From Actinomycetes bacterium (lineage in GTDB: Bacteria; Actinomycetota; Actinomycetes; Streptosporangiales; Streptosporangiaceae), in contig JAOPYM010000570.1 of assembly GCA_025964615.1 (NCBI GenBank), positions 1 to 46,950 of the forward strand: a DNA stretch of 46,950 nt. The letters run 5' to 3'. Below the pieces are notes generated by a model that was not told where the DNA came from, searched no databases, and saw only the letters and a program-made list of their open reading frames with translations. The translations under genes were made by a program, and so were the position numbers. Positions 9,585 to 19,506 of this stretch are shown here, piece by piece; within the stretch, counting starts at the first letter, position 1, and every line of letters starts with the position of its first letter.

Positions 9585-11957
9585 TCAGGCGGCGTAGGCG
9601 GCGCTGGTGGCGGGTTCGAGGGCCAGTTCGAGGACCTCGCGGACATCCGTGACCGCGAAGACGGTGAGCTGTGCCAGGACGTCGGCGGGCACGTCATCCA
9701 GGTCCGGCTCATTACGCTTCGGGATGATCACCGTGGTGATCCCCGCCCTGGAGGCCGCCAGCAGCTTCTGCTTGAGACCGCCGATGGGCAGCACCCGCCC
9801 GGTCAGCGACACCTCACCGGTCATCGCCACGTCGGCCCGGACCGGCCGGCCCGACAGCAGCGAGGCCAGTGCGGTCGTCATGGTGATACCGGCGGAGGGC
9901 CCGTCCTTGGGCACCGCCCCGGCCGGCACGTGGATGTGGACCCCCCGGTTCGACAGGTCCCCCACGGGCAGTTCCAGTTCGGCGCCCCGCGACCGCAGGT
10001 AGGACAGTGCGATCCGGGCCGACTCCTTCATGACGTCGCCGAGCTGGCCGGTCAGCGTCACCCCGGTGTCACCGGTCTCCGGATCGGCCAGCGACGCCTC
10101 GATGTAGAGCACGTCCCCGCCTGCACCGGTGACCGCGAGCCCGGTCGCCACGCCCGGTACCGCCGTGCGCCGCTCGGACTGGATCAGCGAGATCTCCGGC
10201 GTGTGCCGTGGCCGGCCGAGGTAGTCCTTCAACGAGGTCACGCCCACCACCACGGGCAGGACCGTCTTCGACAGGGCCACCCCCGCCGTGATCTTGCGCA
10301 GCACCTTGGCGATCGACCGCTCCAGGGACCGGACGCCCGCCTCCCGGGTGTACTCCCCGGCGATCAGCCGCAGCGCCTCGTCCTCGAAGCCGGCCTCCTC
10401 GGCCGTGAGCCCGGCCTTGGACAGCTGCCGGGGCAGCAGGTGGTCACGGGCGATGACGACCTTCTCGTCCTCGGTGTAGCCGTCGAGCTGAACCAGTTCC
10501 ATCCGGTCGAGCAGCGGCCCGGGGATGCTGTCGAGCGCGTTGGCGGTCCCGATGAACAGCACGTCGGACAGATCGAGCTCCACCTCCAGGTAGTGGTCGA
10601 CGAACCGGTGGTTCTGCGCCGGGTCGAGCACTTCGAGCAGGGCGGCGGTCGGGTCGCCCCGATAGTCCGCGCCGACCTTGTCGATCTCGTCGAGCAGCAC
10701 GACCGGGTTCATCGAGCCCGCCTCGCGAATGGCCCGCACGATCCGGCCGGGCAGCGCGCCGACGTAGGTGCGCCGGTGGCCGCGGATCTCCGCCTCGTCC
10801 CGTACGCCGCCCAGCGCGACCCGGACGAACGAGCGGCCCATGGCACGCGCCACCGACTCCCCCAGCGAGGTCTTGCCGACCCCGGGCGGGCCGACGAGGG
10901 CCAGTACGGCGCCCGACCGGCGGCCGCCCACGACCCCGAGACCCTGATCCGCGCGCCGCTTGCGCACGGCCAGGTACTCGATGATGCGGTCCTTGACGTC
11001 GGACAGGCCGGCGTGGTCCTCGTCGAGGATCACCCGCGCGCCCGCGATGTCGTAGGAGTCCTCGGTGCGCTCGTTCCACGGGATGTCCAGGACGGTGTCC
11101 AGCCAGGTACGGATCCAGCCGCCCTCGGGTGAGGCGTCCGAGGACCGCTCCAGCTTCTCGACCTCCTTGAGCGCCGCCTCCCGCACCTTCTCCGGAAGAG
11201 AAGCGGCCTCCAGGCGGGCCCGGTAGTCGTCCTCCTCGTCGGCCGGGTCGCCGTTCAGGTCGGCCAGTTCCTTGCGTACGGCAGCCAGCTGCTGGCGGAG
11301 CAGGAACTCGCGCTGCTGCTTCTCCATGCCCTCCTCGACGTCCTTGCGGATGGTCTCCGCGACGTCGAGTTCGGCGAGGTGGTCGCGCGCCCAGCCGATC
11401 GCCAGGGTGAGCCGCTCGACCACGTCGGCGGTCTCCAGGAGCTGCACCTTCTGACCGGTGGTGAGGTACGGCGCATACCCGGCGTTGTCGGCCAGCGTGG
11501 ACGGGTCGGCGATCTGCCGGACGACGTCCACCACCTGCCAGGCGCCGCGCTTCTGCAGGATGGCGCTGACCAGGCCCTTGAACTCCTTGGCCAGTTCCTC
11601 GGCCCGGGGGCCTCCGTCGGGAACGTCGATCTCGACGGCCTCGACCCAGAGTGCCGCTCCCGGCCCGGTCGTGCCCGTCCCGATCCGCACCCGGGCCGCC
11701 CCGCGCACCACCGCGCCGGGGCCGCCGCCGGGCAGCCGTCCCTCCTGCTCGATGACGGCGATCGTGCCGATCGCCGTGTACCGGCCGTCGATGCGGGGCA
11801 CCAGCAGCACCCGCGGCTTGCCCGGAGCGCCGCCGGCCCTGGCCGCCTCGACCGCCGCGCGGACCTCACCGTCGGACAGGTCGAGGGGTACGACCATCCC
11901 CGGCAGCACGACCTCGTCGTCCAGGGGAAGTACCGGCAGCGTGACGTTCTCGCTCAT
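9585..11957 (-). CDS. lon: ATP-dependent protease La (LonA type)
   Basis: N-terminal [19 protein letters not shown]; Walker [35 protein letters not shown]; proteolytic site [24 protein letters not shown]. Confidence 0.97.
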   Translation of the reverse strand: MSENVTLPVLPLDDEVVLPGMVVPLDLSDGEVRAAVEAARAGGAPGKPRVLLVPRIDGRYTAIGTIAVIEQEGRLPGGGPGAVVRGAARVRIGTGTTGPGAALWVEAVEIDVPDGGPRAEELAKEFKGLVSAILQKRGAWQVVDVVRQIADPSTLADNAGYAPYLTTGQKVQLLETADVVERLTLAIGWARDHLAELDVAETIRKDVEEGMEKQQREFLLRQQLAAVRKELADLNGDPADEEDDYRARLEAASLPEKVREAALKEVEKLERSSDASPEGGWIRTWLDTVLDIPWNERTEDSYDIAGARVILDEDHAGLSDVKDRIIEYLAVRKRRADQGLGVVGGRRSGAVLALVGPPGVGKTSLGESVARAMGRSFVRVALGGVRDEAEIRGHRRTYVGALPGRIVRAIREAGSMNPVVLLDEIDKVGADYRGDPTAALLEVLDPAQNHRFVDHYLEVELDLSDVLFIGTANALDSIPGPLLDRMELVQLDGYTEDEKVVIARDHLLPRQLSKAGLTAEEAGFEDEALRLIAGEYTREAGVRSLERSIAKVLRKITAGVALSKTVLPVVVGVTSLKDYLGRPRHTPEISLIQSERRTAVPGVATGLAVTGAGGDVLYIEASLADPETGDTGVTLTGQLGDVMKESARIALSYLRSRGAELELPVGDLSNRGVHIHVPAGAVPKDGPSAGITMTTALASLLSGRPVRADVAMTGEVSLTGRVLPIGGLKQKLLAASRAGITTVIIPKRNEPDLDDVPADVLAQLTVFAVTDVREVLELALEPATSAAYAA

Positions 11958-11990
11958 TCCAGCTCCTTGCTCGAGGACTCCAACGGGGGA

Positions 11991-12011
11991 GTTGAGTCAC
12001 CTACACTCAAG
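11991..12011. promoter_or_regulatory. HAIR-like operator (HspR-binding inverted repeat) upstream of lon
   Basis: GTTGAGT-N7-ACTCAAG, versus consensus CTTGAGT-N7-ACTCAAG; an additional CTTGAAT half-site lies at 12021-12027. Confidence 0.8.
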
Positions 12012-12193
12012 AAAACGGAGCTTGAATCTATTTCGTCCGCACCGTTCGCTCTGAGCGATCAAGTTGCGAACTGTCCCGCAAGGAGAACCGCCCTCCGGAG
12101 TTCCGCGACTGAGGCTGAGGCAACGATGGCCCAGTGTGCTCGGGTGGGCATTGGCCCTTCTGGGCCGGTGTCCGGGGCCGTACGCTCAGGAAC

Positions 12194-13000
12194 ATGACCT
12201 TGAACGAACGGGCCCGCAGGCTGCGCGCTCTCCATGACGATCTGCTCGTACTGCCGAACGTGTGGGACGCCGCCAGCGCCCAGGTGGTCGCCGACGCGGG
12301 CGCGACCGCCATCGCGACCGGCAGCGCCGGAGTCGCCTGGTCGCTGGGGCTGCCCGATGGACAGAAGATCAGCCGCAGCGCCATGGCCGAGGCGGTCGCG
12401 CGGATCACCGCTGTGGTGGACCTCCCGGTCACCGCCGACATCGAGGGCGGGTACGGCCCGGCACCCGACGACGTCGCCGCCACGGTCACCGAGATCATCC
12501 GGGCGGGTGCGGTCGGCATCAACCTTGAGGACGGCCCCGCCCCGCTCTTCGATGTCGAGGCTCAGGCGGCGCGGATCCGCGCGGCGAGGGACGCCGCGGA
12601 CGCTGCAGGCGTACCGGACTTCTTCATCAACGCGCGGACCGACGTCCACCTGTACCAGGTGGGGGATCTCGCCGGACGGCCCGCCGAGGTGCTGGCCCGC
12701 GCGCGGGTCTACGCGGCCGCCGGCGGCGACTGCCTGTTCGTCCCCGGGCTGCTCGACCTGGCGGCGCTGGAAACCCTCGTCGCGGCTTCGCCCCTGCCGG
12801 TCAACGTCCTGGCGAAGCCGGATGGACCGACCGTCAAGGAGCTCGCGACGGTCGGTGTACGGCGCATGAGCCTCGGCGGGAGCCTCATGCTCGCGACGTA
12901 CGCCGCCGCCCACCGTGCCGCCAAGGAGCTGCTCGCGAACGGCACCTACGACGCCTTCCCGGACGACTCCGCTGCGAGGGCCGTGCTCGCCCGATTCTGA
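12194..13000 (+). CDS. Isocitrate lyase / phosphoenolpyruvate mutase superfamily protein
   Basis: LPNVWDAASAQVVADAGATAIATGSAGVAWSLG, VTADIEGGYG, GINLEDG, FFINARTDV. Confidence 0.9.
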   Translation: MTLNERARRLRALHDDLLVLPNVWDAASAQVVADAGATAIATGSAGVAWSLGLPDGQKISRSAMAEAVARITAVVDLPVTADIEGGYGPAPDDVAATVTEIIRAGAVGINLEDGPAPLFDVEAQAARIRAARDAADAAGVPDFFINARTDVHLYQVGDLAGRPAEVLARARVYAAAGGDCLFVPGLLDLAALETLVAASPLPVNVLAKPDGPTVKELATVGVRRMSLGGSLMLATYAAAHRAAKELLANGTYDAFPDDSAARAVLARF

Positions 13001-13038
13001 GGCTCAGTTCGGACGGCGCCCCAGCAGCAGCGTTCTCC

Positions 13039-13086
13039 GATCCACTTTGCGTCCACGTATCAACGTACGGGGACGCACAGTGGATC
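13039..13086. terminator. 48-bp interrupted inverted repeat (probable terminator)
   Basis: GATCCACT-T-TGCGTCC ... GGACGCA-C-AGTGGATC downstream of the PEP mutase-like gene. Confidence 0.55.
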
Positions 13087-13208
13087 AGCATCGATCTCGC
13101 GAAGAACAATCTTCAAGTTCACTGCTTTGCTGGGGGGGACTGGAGGCTGCCGCGCGGGCGTGGCAGGCTCGGGGGAGTGCCGCCGATCTAAGCTGAAGGA
13201 GCGCAACG

Positions 13209-14072
13209 ATGAAATTGGGTCTGCACATCTCGGACTTCACCTGGCCCAGTGGTCCGGCGCGGCTGGGCCGCGAGCTCGCCGACGTGGCCCGTACGGCCGA
13301 CGAGGCCGGGTTCGACCGGCTCAGCGTCATGGACCACGTCTGGCAGATCGGCCATATCGGCCCGCCTGAGCACGAGATGCTCGAGGCGTACACGGCGCTC
13401 GGCTATCTCGCCGCGCACACCTCGAACGTCAAGCTGCTCACCCTGGTCACCGGGGTCACCTACCGTGATCCGGGACTGCTCGCCAAGGCCGTGACCACAC
13501 TGGACGTGCTGTCCGGCGGACGGGCCATGCTGGGTATCGGGGCGGCCTGGAACGAGGAGGAGTCGCTCGGGCTCGGCCTGTTCTTCCCTCCGCTGGCGGA
13601 GCGGTTCGAACGCCTGGAGGAGACGTTGCAGATCTTCCTGCAGATGTGGGGTTCGAGCGACGGGCCCTACGACGGAACCCATTACGCGCTGGCCCGCACC
13701 CTCAACTCTCCGCAGGCCCTGTCGCGTCCGCACCCGCCGATCCTGATCGGCGGGTCGGGTGAGAAGAAGACGCTGCGGCTGGTCGCGAAGTACGCCCAGG
13801 CCTGCAACCTGTTCCCGGGCCCGGACTTGGAGCACAAGCTGGAGGTGCTCAGGGGGCACTGTGAAAGCGAGGGCACGGACTACGACGCGATCGAGAAGAC
13901 CGTGCTCTACAACTTCGACCTGGGCGAGAAGGGGGAGAATGCCCAGAAGGTCATCGACGATCTGGGGCGGCTCGCCGGGTACGGCTTCACGCTCGCGCAC
14001 GGCAGCGTCAAGGACGTCTCCTCCATCACGCCCCTGGAGGTGCTGGGCGACCAGGTGATCCCGGTCATCTAG
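13209..14072 (+). CDS. LLM-class F420-dependent oxidoreductase
   Basis: MKLGLHISDFTWPSGPARLGRELADVARTADEAGFDRLSVMDH, VTYRDPGLLAKAVTTLDVLSGGRAMLGIGAAWNEEE, HPPILIGGSGEKKTLRLVAKYA. Confidence 0.93.
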   Translation: MKLGLHISDFTWPSGPARLGRELADVARTADEAGFDRLSVMDHVWQIGHIGPPEHEMLEAYTALGYLAAHTSNVKLLTLVTGVTYRDPGLLAKAVTTLDVLSGGRAMLGIGAAWNEEESLGLGLFFPPLAERFERLEETLQIFLQMWGSSDGPYDGTHYALARTLNSPQALSRPHPPILIGGSGEKKTLRLVAKYAQACNLFPGPDLEHKLEVLRGHCESEGTDYDAIEKTVLYNFDLGEKGENAQKVIDDLGRLAGYGFTLAHGSVKDVSSITPLEVLGDQVIPVI

Positions 14073-14795
14073 AACGGCGTACTAGAATCCCGCTCGGGCT
14101 CAGTGAAGGGCGGGATCGTGGCCGAAGACAAAGACCTGGGGGCGTTCTTCCGGGTGCAGGCTGTCCTGTCCGCGTGAACTTGGCAGGTTCCGCACTTACA
14201 TGGCAGGGGACAGGACAGCGTGCGGACCTAGCCGGCAGGGAGGCCGGACAGGCGGGCCCGCGCCCGGATATCTGAGGGCGGAACCGCCCCGGCCACTGCC
14301 GCCAGCGAACTTTTTCTCGCGGGCCACCACGACGCGGAAACCCTTGGCAGGCAGGGCCTGTCACCGTCTCCGGCCCGGACGCGTTCCCCAACGATTCGTT
14401 GACCTGGGTTTACTCCCGCATAACCAAGGGGTATTCAACGTCGCGAGATCGTTACACAGAGTTAGCAGCGGAGGGGGGGCCGACGTGGTGCGGCAGGGCG
14501 GACCCGCGGGGAGACGGCTCACATCCGGCCTGCCGCACCACCTCCCGTTCGTCACGCTCAGTGCCATCGCCAGGATGGCCGATCTCCCGCGAACCCAGGC
14601 CCGTACGGCCGAGGACATTCCCGCCACGCCCGCACCTGGTCGTCGCCTCTGGCGGCGCATCCGGTGCACGGCGACTGCCGGCGAAACACCTCGGGTCCTC
14701 GGCCGTACCGGGCCTCCACCAGCGGCCCGCGCACGCCGCCGGCCACCGGATGCCGGTGCAGCATGCCCCCACAGCACCGGCGTCCATCACAGCCG

Positions 14796-14830
14796 GACCG
14801 GCGGTGTCCTCGTGCAACACCGCCGGTCCG
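14796..14830. terminator. Strong hairpin downstream of DUF3817 gene
   Basis: GGACCGGCGGTGT ... ACACCGCCGGTCC, 13-bp perfect stem. Confidence 0.7.
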
Positions 14831-14851
14831 GCCCCTTCCGGTCCCCATGCT

Positions 14852-15166
14852 TCAGGCCGGGGAGAGTTCGCGCGCCTCGCGGACGACCTTGCGCTCGACG
14901 ACGAAGGTCATGAAGGGCACGACGCCCGCCAGCACCATGATCACCATCTTGGCCGGGGGCCAGCCGGTCCGCCGCCACATGTCGAAGGCGAGTACGAGAT
15001 AGATCATGTAGAGGGCCCCGTGGATCGGTGCGACGGTATTGGCCATCAGCGGCCAGCCGATCGGGGTGTACTTGAGCACCATGCCCACGGCGAGCAGCAC
15101 CAGGGCCACCCCGACCACGTTGGCCATGACGCGGTACCGGTTCAGGGCGGCTTCCACAGTGATCAC
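14852..15166 (-). CDS. DUF3817 integral membrane protein
   Basis: MITVEAALNRYRVMANVVGVALVLLAVGMVLKY...GWPLMANTVAPIHGALYMIYLVLAFDMWRR... Confidence 0.8.
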   Translation of the reverse strand: MITVEAALNRYRVMANVVGVALVLLAVGMVLKYTPIGWPLMANTVAPIHGALYMIYLVLAFDMWRRTGWPPAKMVIMVLAGVVPFMTFVVERKVVREARELSPA

Positions 15167-15184
15167 ACCTTGTCGTTCTCGGGC

Positions 15185-15544
15185 TCAGCGCTTCGTCTCA
15201 GTGCCGAGCCGGGTCAGGTAACGGTTGTAGGCGGCCAGTTCCGGGTCGTTCTGCTCGTCCCGCTCGATGACCTGCGCGGCGGTGACGATCCCCGCGGCGT
15301 CGGCGGCCTTGGCCTTCTCGATGGCCACCTTGTCCCCAGGATGCAGCTCGTCGTACATCATCTTGACCCACATCACGATCACGAAGACCGCGAAGACCGG
15401 CCACTCGAAGGTGTAGCCCCAGCTGCGCATGTTGCCGCCCACGGCGCGGTGGAACTGCCACCAGCCGAAGCCCACGAACGAGCCGAACAGAGCTGCTGCC
15501 AGCGCATGGAGTCCCAGCCAGCCGGGGGTGAAGAACCTTCGCAC
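15185..15544 (-). CDS. Small membrane protein (conserved next to DUF3817 genes)
   Basis: MRRFFTPGWLGLHALAAALFGSFVGFGWWQFHRAVGGNMRSWGYTFEWPVFAVFVIVMWVKMMYDEL; two hydrophobic segments. Confidence 0.7.
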   Translation of the reverse strand: MRRFFTPGWLGLHALAAALFGSFVGFGWWQFHRAVGGNMRSWGYTFEWPVFAVFVIVMWVKMMYDELHPGDKVAIEKAKAADAAGIVTAAQVIERDEQNDPELAAYNRYLTRLGTETKR

Positions 15545-15565
15545 GTCAATGAGGTTACCGCCGCC

Positions 15566-16672
15566 TCAGCGGACCCGGACACCACCCCCGGTGTGGACCG
15601 CGAGCATGCCGGCGATGCTGGCCGACCAGGGATAGCACTCGGCGCGGCCGCGGGCGGCCCGGCGGCGCCAGGATGACGGCCAGCCGAGGAGCTCGGTCAC
15701 CGCGTCCGCGAAGCCCTCCCCGGTGGGCCGGGCGACCAGCCCGGCGCCCCTGACCAGGAGCTCGCCGGCGGCCCCCAGGTCCGCGGCCACCACCGGCGTA
15801 CCGCAGGCGAGCGCTTCGAGCACGGCGAGGCCGAACGACTCGACCGGGCAGGGGGCCAGGGCCGCGTCGGCGCTCGCGAGCAGGCGGGCCACATCGGCGC
15901 GGGATCCCACATGCCCGTGGAAGGTCACGGGGAGCCGCGCGGCGGCCTTGCGGAGAGAGGGGCCGAGCGGCCCTTCGCCGAGGACGTCGAGCCTGACCGG
16001 AACACCGCGGCGGTGGAGTTCGGCGACCGCAGCCAGGGCCAGTCCGGGCCGCTTCTCGGCCGACAGCCTGCCCAGATGTACGAGCCGTACCTCGTCCGAC
16101 TCTGACGAGGAGGGCGCGGCCGGGAGCGGCCGGAACGTGTCCAGGTCGACCCCGAGCGGGACCCGGTGCAGGGCTGGGGCGCCGACCCTGGCGAACTCGG
16201 CGGCGCCGAAGGAGGAGGTGACCACGACCGCGTCGAAGATCGACACGAGACGCCGGTTCCAGCAGTCGGCGGCCTGGCTCAGGGGGAACGGCCCCGGCAC
16301 CCGGTGGGCCAGTATCGCGTCAAGCCGCTCGTGCGAGAACAGCACGGACCGTACGCCATGCCGCCCGGCCCAGCGGGCCGCCACCGCCAGTGTCGCCTTG
16401 TCCGAGACCTCGATCACATCGGGGCGCAGCCGTTCGAGGACCCGCAGCACAGGCCGGGGATCGAGTACGAACCGGTAGCCGGGCGCCACGGAGGGCCCGG
16501 GCACGGTCACCACGAGACCCGCGTCGGTCTCCCGCCGGGCGAACACCTTGCCGGGCACCACCAGGACCCGTTCGTGACCGGCCTCGGCATAGCCCCTGCC
16601 GAGCGCGTCCACGGCCGTCCGCAGACCCCCGGAAACCGGACTATAGAGGTTCGCCAGTTGCACAATCCTCAT
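15566..16672 (-). CDS. Glycosyltransferase family 4
   Basis: MRIVQLANLYSPVSGGLRTAVDALGRGYAEAGHERVLVVPG ... LGRLSAEKRPGLALAAV ... PCPVESFGLAVLEALACGTPVVAADLGAAGELL. Overlaps the upstream gene by 4 bp (ATGA). Confidence 0.9.
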   Translation of the reverse strand: MRIVQLANLYSPVSGGLRTAVDALGRGYAEAGHERVLVVPGKVFARRETDAGLVVTVPGPSVAPGYRFVLDPRPVLRVLERLRPDVIEVSDKATLAVAARWAGRHGVRSVLFSHERLDAILAHRVPGPFPLSQAADCWNRRLVSIFDAVVVTSSFGAAEFARVGAPALHRVPLGVDLDTFRPLPAAPSSSESDEVRLVHLGRLSAEKRPGLALAAVAELHRRGVPVRLDVLGEGPLGPSLRKAAARLPVTFHGHVGSRADVARLLASADAALAPCPVESFGLAVLEALACGTPVVAADLGAAGELLVRGAGLVARPTGEGFADAVTELLGWPSSWRRRAARGRAECYPWSASIAGMLAVHTGGGVRVR

Positions 16673-17406
16673 GAGCAGGAGACCAGGGTCTCGTACGTCA
16701 TCGGGTGGCCGCCCTCGGCCACAGCCACCTCGATCGCGGCGAACGCCGCCTCGCGCAGACCGGGGCGGTCCAGGTCCGCCGGGTGCAGGGCGATCCGGAA
16801 CGGGCGGCCCCGCCGGGCCAGGGATCGCGCCGCGGCGACCATCAGCTGCGCCCCGGCCCGCTCCCCCGCTCCGCCCGGACGGTGCGAGAGTGCGGGCATC
16901 CGGCGGGCGGATCCGCAGGTCAGATCGTGTACGGCAAGGTGGCTGGTCCAGTAGCGGAAGCCCAGTCCGGCGAGCGCCCGCCGGGCCCCGGGCGAGGCCA
17001 GCCAGCCCGGCGGGGTGAAGCCGGTCACGCCGATGTCGACGTCCGCGAGTACCTCCAGACCGGCCCTGAGCAGCTCGCCCGCCTGGTCCTCGGTGAGCGA
17101 CCAGAACTCCCCCGCCCCCCTCGCGAGGACCTGGTTGACGGCCCGGCGCCACTGCGGGCCGCCGGGCACCCCCGCGTGCCGGAATCCATGCAGCGCCAGC
17201 TCGTGCCCCCGCCCGACCGCGTTGTGCAGGTACGCGACCAGACCGGGGTCGTCGCGGAGCCCGGGTCCGTCACCGTAGGGGCCCGGGATGACCAGCAGCG
17301 TCGCGGGCACGCTGCGGGCGTCGAGATCGGACACCCACCGCCGGGTGGCCGCCGCGGTGGCGGGTGCCACGTCGTGCACCGACACCACGAAGGGGAACCC
17401 CGTCAT
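16669..17406 (-). CDS. Polysaccharide deacetylase-like protein (DUF2334 type)
   Basis: MTGFPFVVSVHDVAPATAAATRRWVSDLDARSVPATLLVIPGPYG ... GHELALHGFRHAG ... GFTPPGWLASPGARRALAGLGFRY. Confidence 0.85.
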   Translation of the reverse strand: MTGFPFVVSVHDVAPATAAATRRWVSDLDARSVPATLLVIPGPYGDGPGLRDDPGLVAYLHNAVGRGHELALHGFRHAGVPGGPQWRRAVNQVLARGAGEFWSLTEDQAGELLRAGLEVLADVDIGVTGFTPPGWLASPGARRALAGLGFRYWTSHLAVHDLTCGSARRMPALSHRPGGAGERAGAQLMVAAARSLARRGRPFRIALHPADLDRPGLREAAFAAIEVAVAEGGHPMTYETLVSCS

Positions 17407-18521
17407 GCGGCCTGCTCGGCGACGGCCCCGTAGGCGGCCTCCAGGTAGTGGCCGATGAGGGCGTCGCAGACCGCCTGCCAGGTGCGCCCCCGCACCGATC
17501 TGAACGCCTGGCCGCCCATCCGGGTCCGCTCGTCCCCGTCGGCCACGAGGGTGGCCACGGCCGCCCGCAGCGCCGCACCGTCGTCGGGCGGGTAGAGCAG
17601 CCCGTTGTCGCCGGGACGGACCAGGTCGAGAGGTCCGCCGGCGGCGGGTGCGACGACGGGCACCCCGGCAGCGAGGGCCTCCTGAACCGCCTGACAGAAG
17701 GTCTCATTGGCGCCGGTATGGACGAACACGTCCAGCGAGGCGACCAGTTCGGAGAGCTCCGTACCGCAGCGGAAGCCGGTGAACACCGCATTCGGGAGCT
17801 GCCGCCTGAGCCGCCGTTCCTCCGGTCCGTCGCCGACCACCACGAGCCGTACACCCGGCAGGTCGTGCAGCAGGGCCAGCAGGTGCGGGCGCTTCTCCGC
17901 CGCGAGCCTGCCCACATAACCGACGAGCACCTCACCGCCGGAGGCCAGCTCGCGGCGCAGGGCCGCGGACCTGTGCCGGGGGTGGAATCGTTCCTGGTCG
18001 ACCCCCCGGCCCCACAGCGCGAGTCGGGGAATCCCCCATCTCTCCAGTTCGCGCAGCGTCGGCGTGGACGGGGCGAGGGTACGGGCCGTCTGGTCGTGGA
18101 TGTGCCGTAGCCAGGACCAGATGACGTGGTCGGTGCCCCGCAGGCCGTACCTGCGCGCGAACCCCGCCACGTCGGTCTGGAAGACGGCCACTGCGGGGAT
18201 GTCGAGCCGGCGTGCGGCGGCGGCCCCGGAGGCGCCGAGCACCAGTGGCGAGGCCAGGTGCACCACGTCCGGTGCGAAGTCGCGCAGGGCGTCCTCCACC
18301 CTCCGGCTGGGCAGCCCGACGACGAAGGAACGGTAGAAGGGCAGGGCGGCGCCCGAGACGAGCCGTACCGGAAACCCGGTGTAGCTGTCCGGGCCGGGTG
18401 CGGGCGCGACGACGAGTGCGTCGTGGCCGCGAGCGGCGAGGTGGTCCAAGACCCGGCAGACCGAGTTGGTCACCCCGTTGACCCGGGGCAGGAACGACTC
18501 GGCCACGATGGCGACCTTCAC
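17403..18521 (-). CDS. Glycosyltransferase family 4, GDP-mannose-dependent alpha-mannosyltransferase-like
   Basis: MKVAIVAESFLPRVNGVTNSVCRVLDHLAARGHDALVVAP ... VGYVGRLAAEKRPHLLALL ... HTGANETFCQAVQEALAAGVPVVAPAAGGPLDLV. MgtA-like signature. Confidence 0.9.
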   Translation of the reverse strand: MKVAIVAESFLPRVNGVTNSVCRVLDHLAARGHDALVVAPAPGPDSYTGFPVRLVSGAALPFYRSFVVGLPSRRVEDALRDFAPDVVHLASPLVLGASGAAAARRLDIPAVAVFQTDVAGFARRYGLRGTDHVIWSWLRHIHDQTARTLAPSTPTLRELERWGIPRLALWGRGVDQERFHPRHRSAALRRELASGGEVLVGYVGRLAAEKRPHLLALLHDLPGVRLVVVGDGPEERRLRRQLPNAVFTGFRCGTELSELVASLDVFVHTGANETFCQAVQEALAAGVPVVAPAAGGPLDLVRPGDNGLLYPPDDGAALRAAVATLVADGDERTRMGGQAFRSVRGRTWQAVCDALIGHYLEAAYGAVAEQAA

Positions 18522-18722
18522 GCTGGTGAGGTTGTCCGGGCGGGACGACCTGTGTGCCGCTGCCGGACGCCCGCCAGGGGAACTTCTCGTTACGCGTGGG
18601 GTGCGGCCCCGCCGTCCAGGGCCTCTCCGATCCGCTGACGAACGGCGGAGCGGCCCTGGGCGGGGTGCCGCCTGCTGGTGGTGGTACCGATGGCGGTGGT
18701 CTTGCCGTCGGCCGCCGGGTGG

Positions 18723-18986
18723 TCATGAGTCCTGGCCCTCGCACCCTTCTTCCGGCTCGGTCAGCAGGTCCTCGACCTCGATGCCGAGTGCCCTGGCGAA
18801 GGCGACCAGGATCTGCGGCTGGGGCCGGTTACGCCCGGTCTCCGCGCGGATCACCTGGAACCTTGACACGGGGGTGCCCTGTTCGGTACAACGGCGAGCT
18901 AGGTCCGCCTGAAGATAACCGCGACGTTCCCGCCAGAGCCGGAGCAGCCGGGGGCTGAAGGGGAGCAGCATACGTTTTCCAGTCAC
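18723..18986 (-). CDS. XRE-family helix-turn-helix protein
   Basis: FSPRLLRLWRERRGYLQADLARRCTEQGTPVSRFQVIRAETGRNRPQPQILVAFARALGIEVEDLL. Confidence 0.8.
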   Translation of the reverse strand: MTGKRMLLPFSPRLLRLWRERRGYLQADLARRCTEQGTPVSRFQVIRAETGRNRPQPQILVAFARALGIEVEDLLTEPEEGCEGQDS

Positions 18987-19004
18987 GAGCGCAGATTAGC
19001 GCTC
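18987..19004. promoter_or_regulatory. Candidate shared promoter/operator motif, XRE gene side
   Basis: GAGCGC-AGATTA-GCGCTC; reads GCGCTAATCTGCGCTC on the minus strand directly before the GTG start. Confidence 0.4.
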
Positions 19005-19090
19005 TTATCCGTGAAGCGCCAGTCGAATGCTGAAGTTTCCGTGTGGATCTATGCCAAATCCAGGAACCGCCGCACATGTGCACGGCACCG

Positions 19091-19106
19091 GCGCTAATGT
19101 TCGCTC
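19091..19106. promoter_or_regulatory. Candidate shared promoter/operator motif, second regulator side
   Basis: GCGCTAATGTTCGCTC, matching the minus-strand motif at 18987-19004 (GCGCTAATCTGCGCTC) at 14 of 16 positions. Confidence 0.4.
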
Positions 19107-19132
19107 TGATAGCCTTACGGAAGGAAGTGTCG

Positions 19133-19498
19133 ATGACCAACCGCCTGTCCATCGTCCTGAACAGACGCCGGGTGGAACTGGGCATGTCGTGGAACGAGGT
19201 CTCCGACAAGAGCCGGATCTCGATCGCCCACCTGCGCCGGGTCCGTGCCGGGAAGTCACCCGTCACCGAACTGGTGGCCCGGGGCCTGGAGACCACGCTC
19301 AGCTGGACTCCGGGCAGTATCTCGAAGATCCTCGAAGGCGGCGATCCAGAGGAGGTACAGGCACCGTCCGACCTGCCGAGCGACGTCAGCTGGAACGACC
19401 TCTCGGACGCCGCTCAGCACCTGTGGCGCACTCCCGGAGTGGACGTGACCCTGCGCAGGGCACTGGTCACCGTGCTCGAGGAGAGTGAGCGCCACTGA
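19133..19498 (+). CDS. Helix-turn-helix (XRE-like) regulator
   Basis: MTNRLSIVLNRRRVELGMSWNEVSDKSRISIAHLRRVRAGKSPVTELVARGLETTLSWTPGSISKILEGG. Start ATG preceded by GGAAGG. Confidence 0.75.
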   Translation: MTNRLSIVLNRRRVELGMSWNEVSDKSRISIAHLRRVRAGKSPVTELVARGLETTLSWTPGSISKILEGGDPEEVQAPSDLPSDVSWNDLSDAAQHLWRTPGVDVTLRRALVTVLEESERH

Positions 19499-19506
19499 CT
19501 GGCCGC

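Noticed and set aside
14178-14490. ydaO-type (c-di-AMP) riboswitch leader
   Set aside because: The conserved blocks expected for that riboswitch could not be recognised and no cell-wall hydrolase gene follows.
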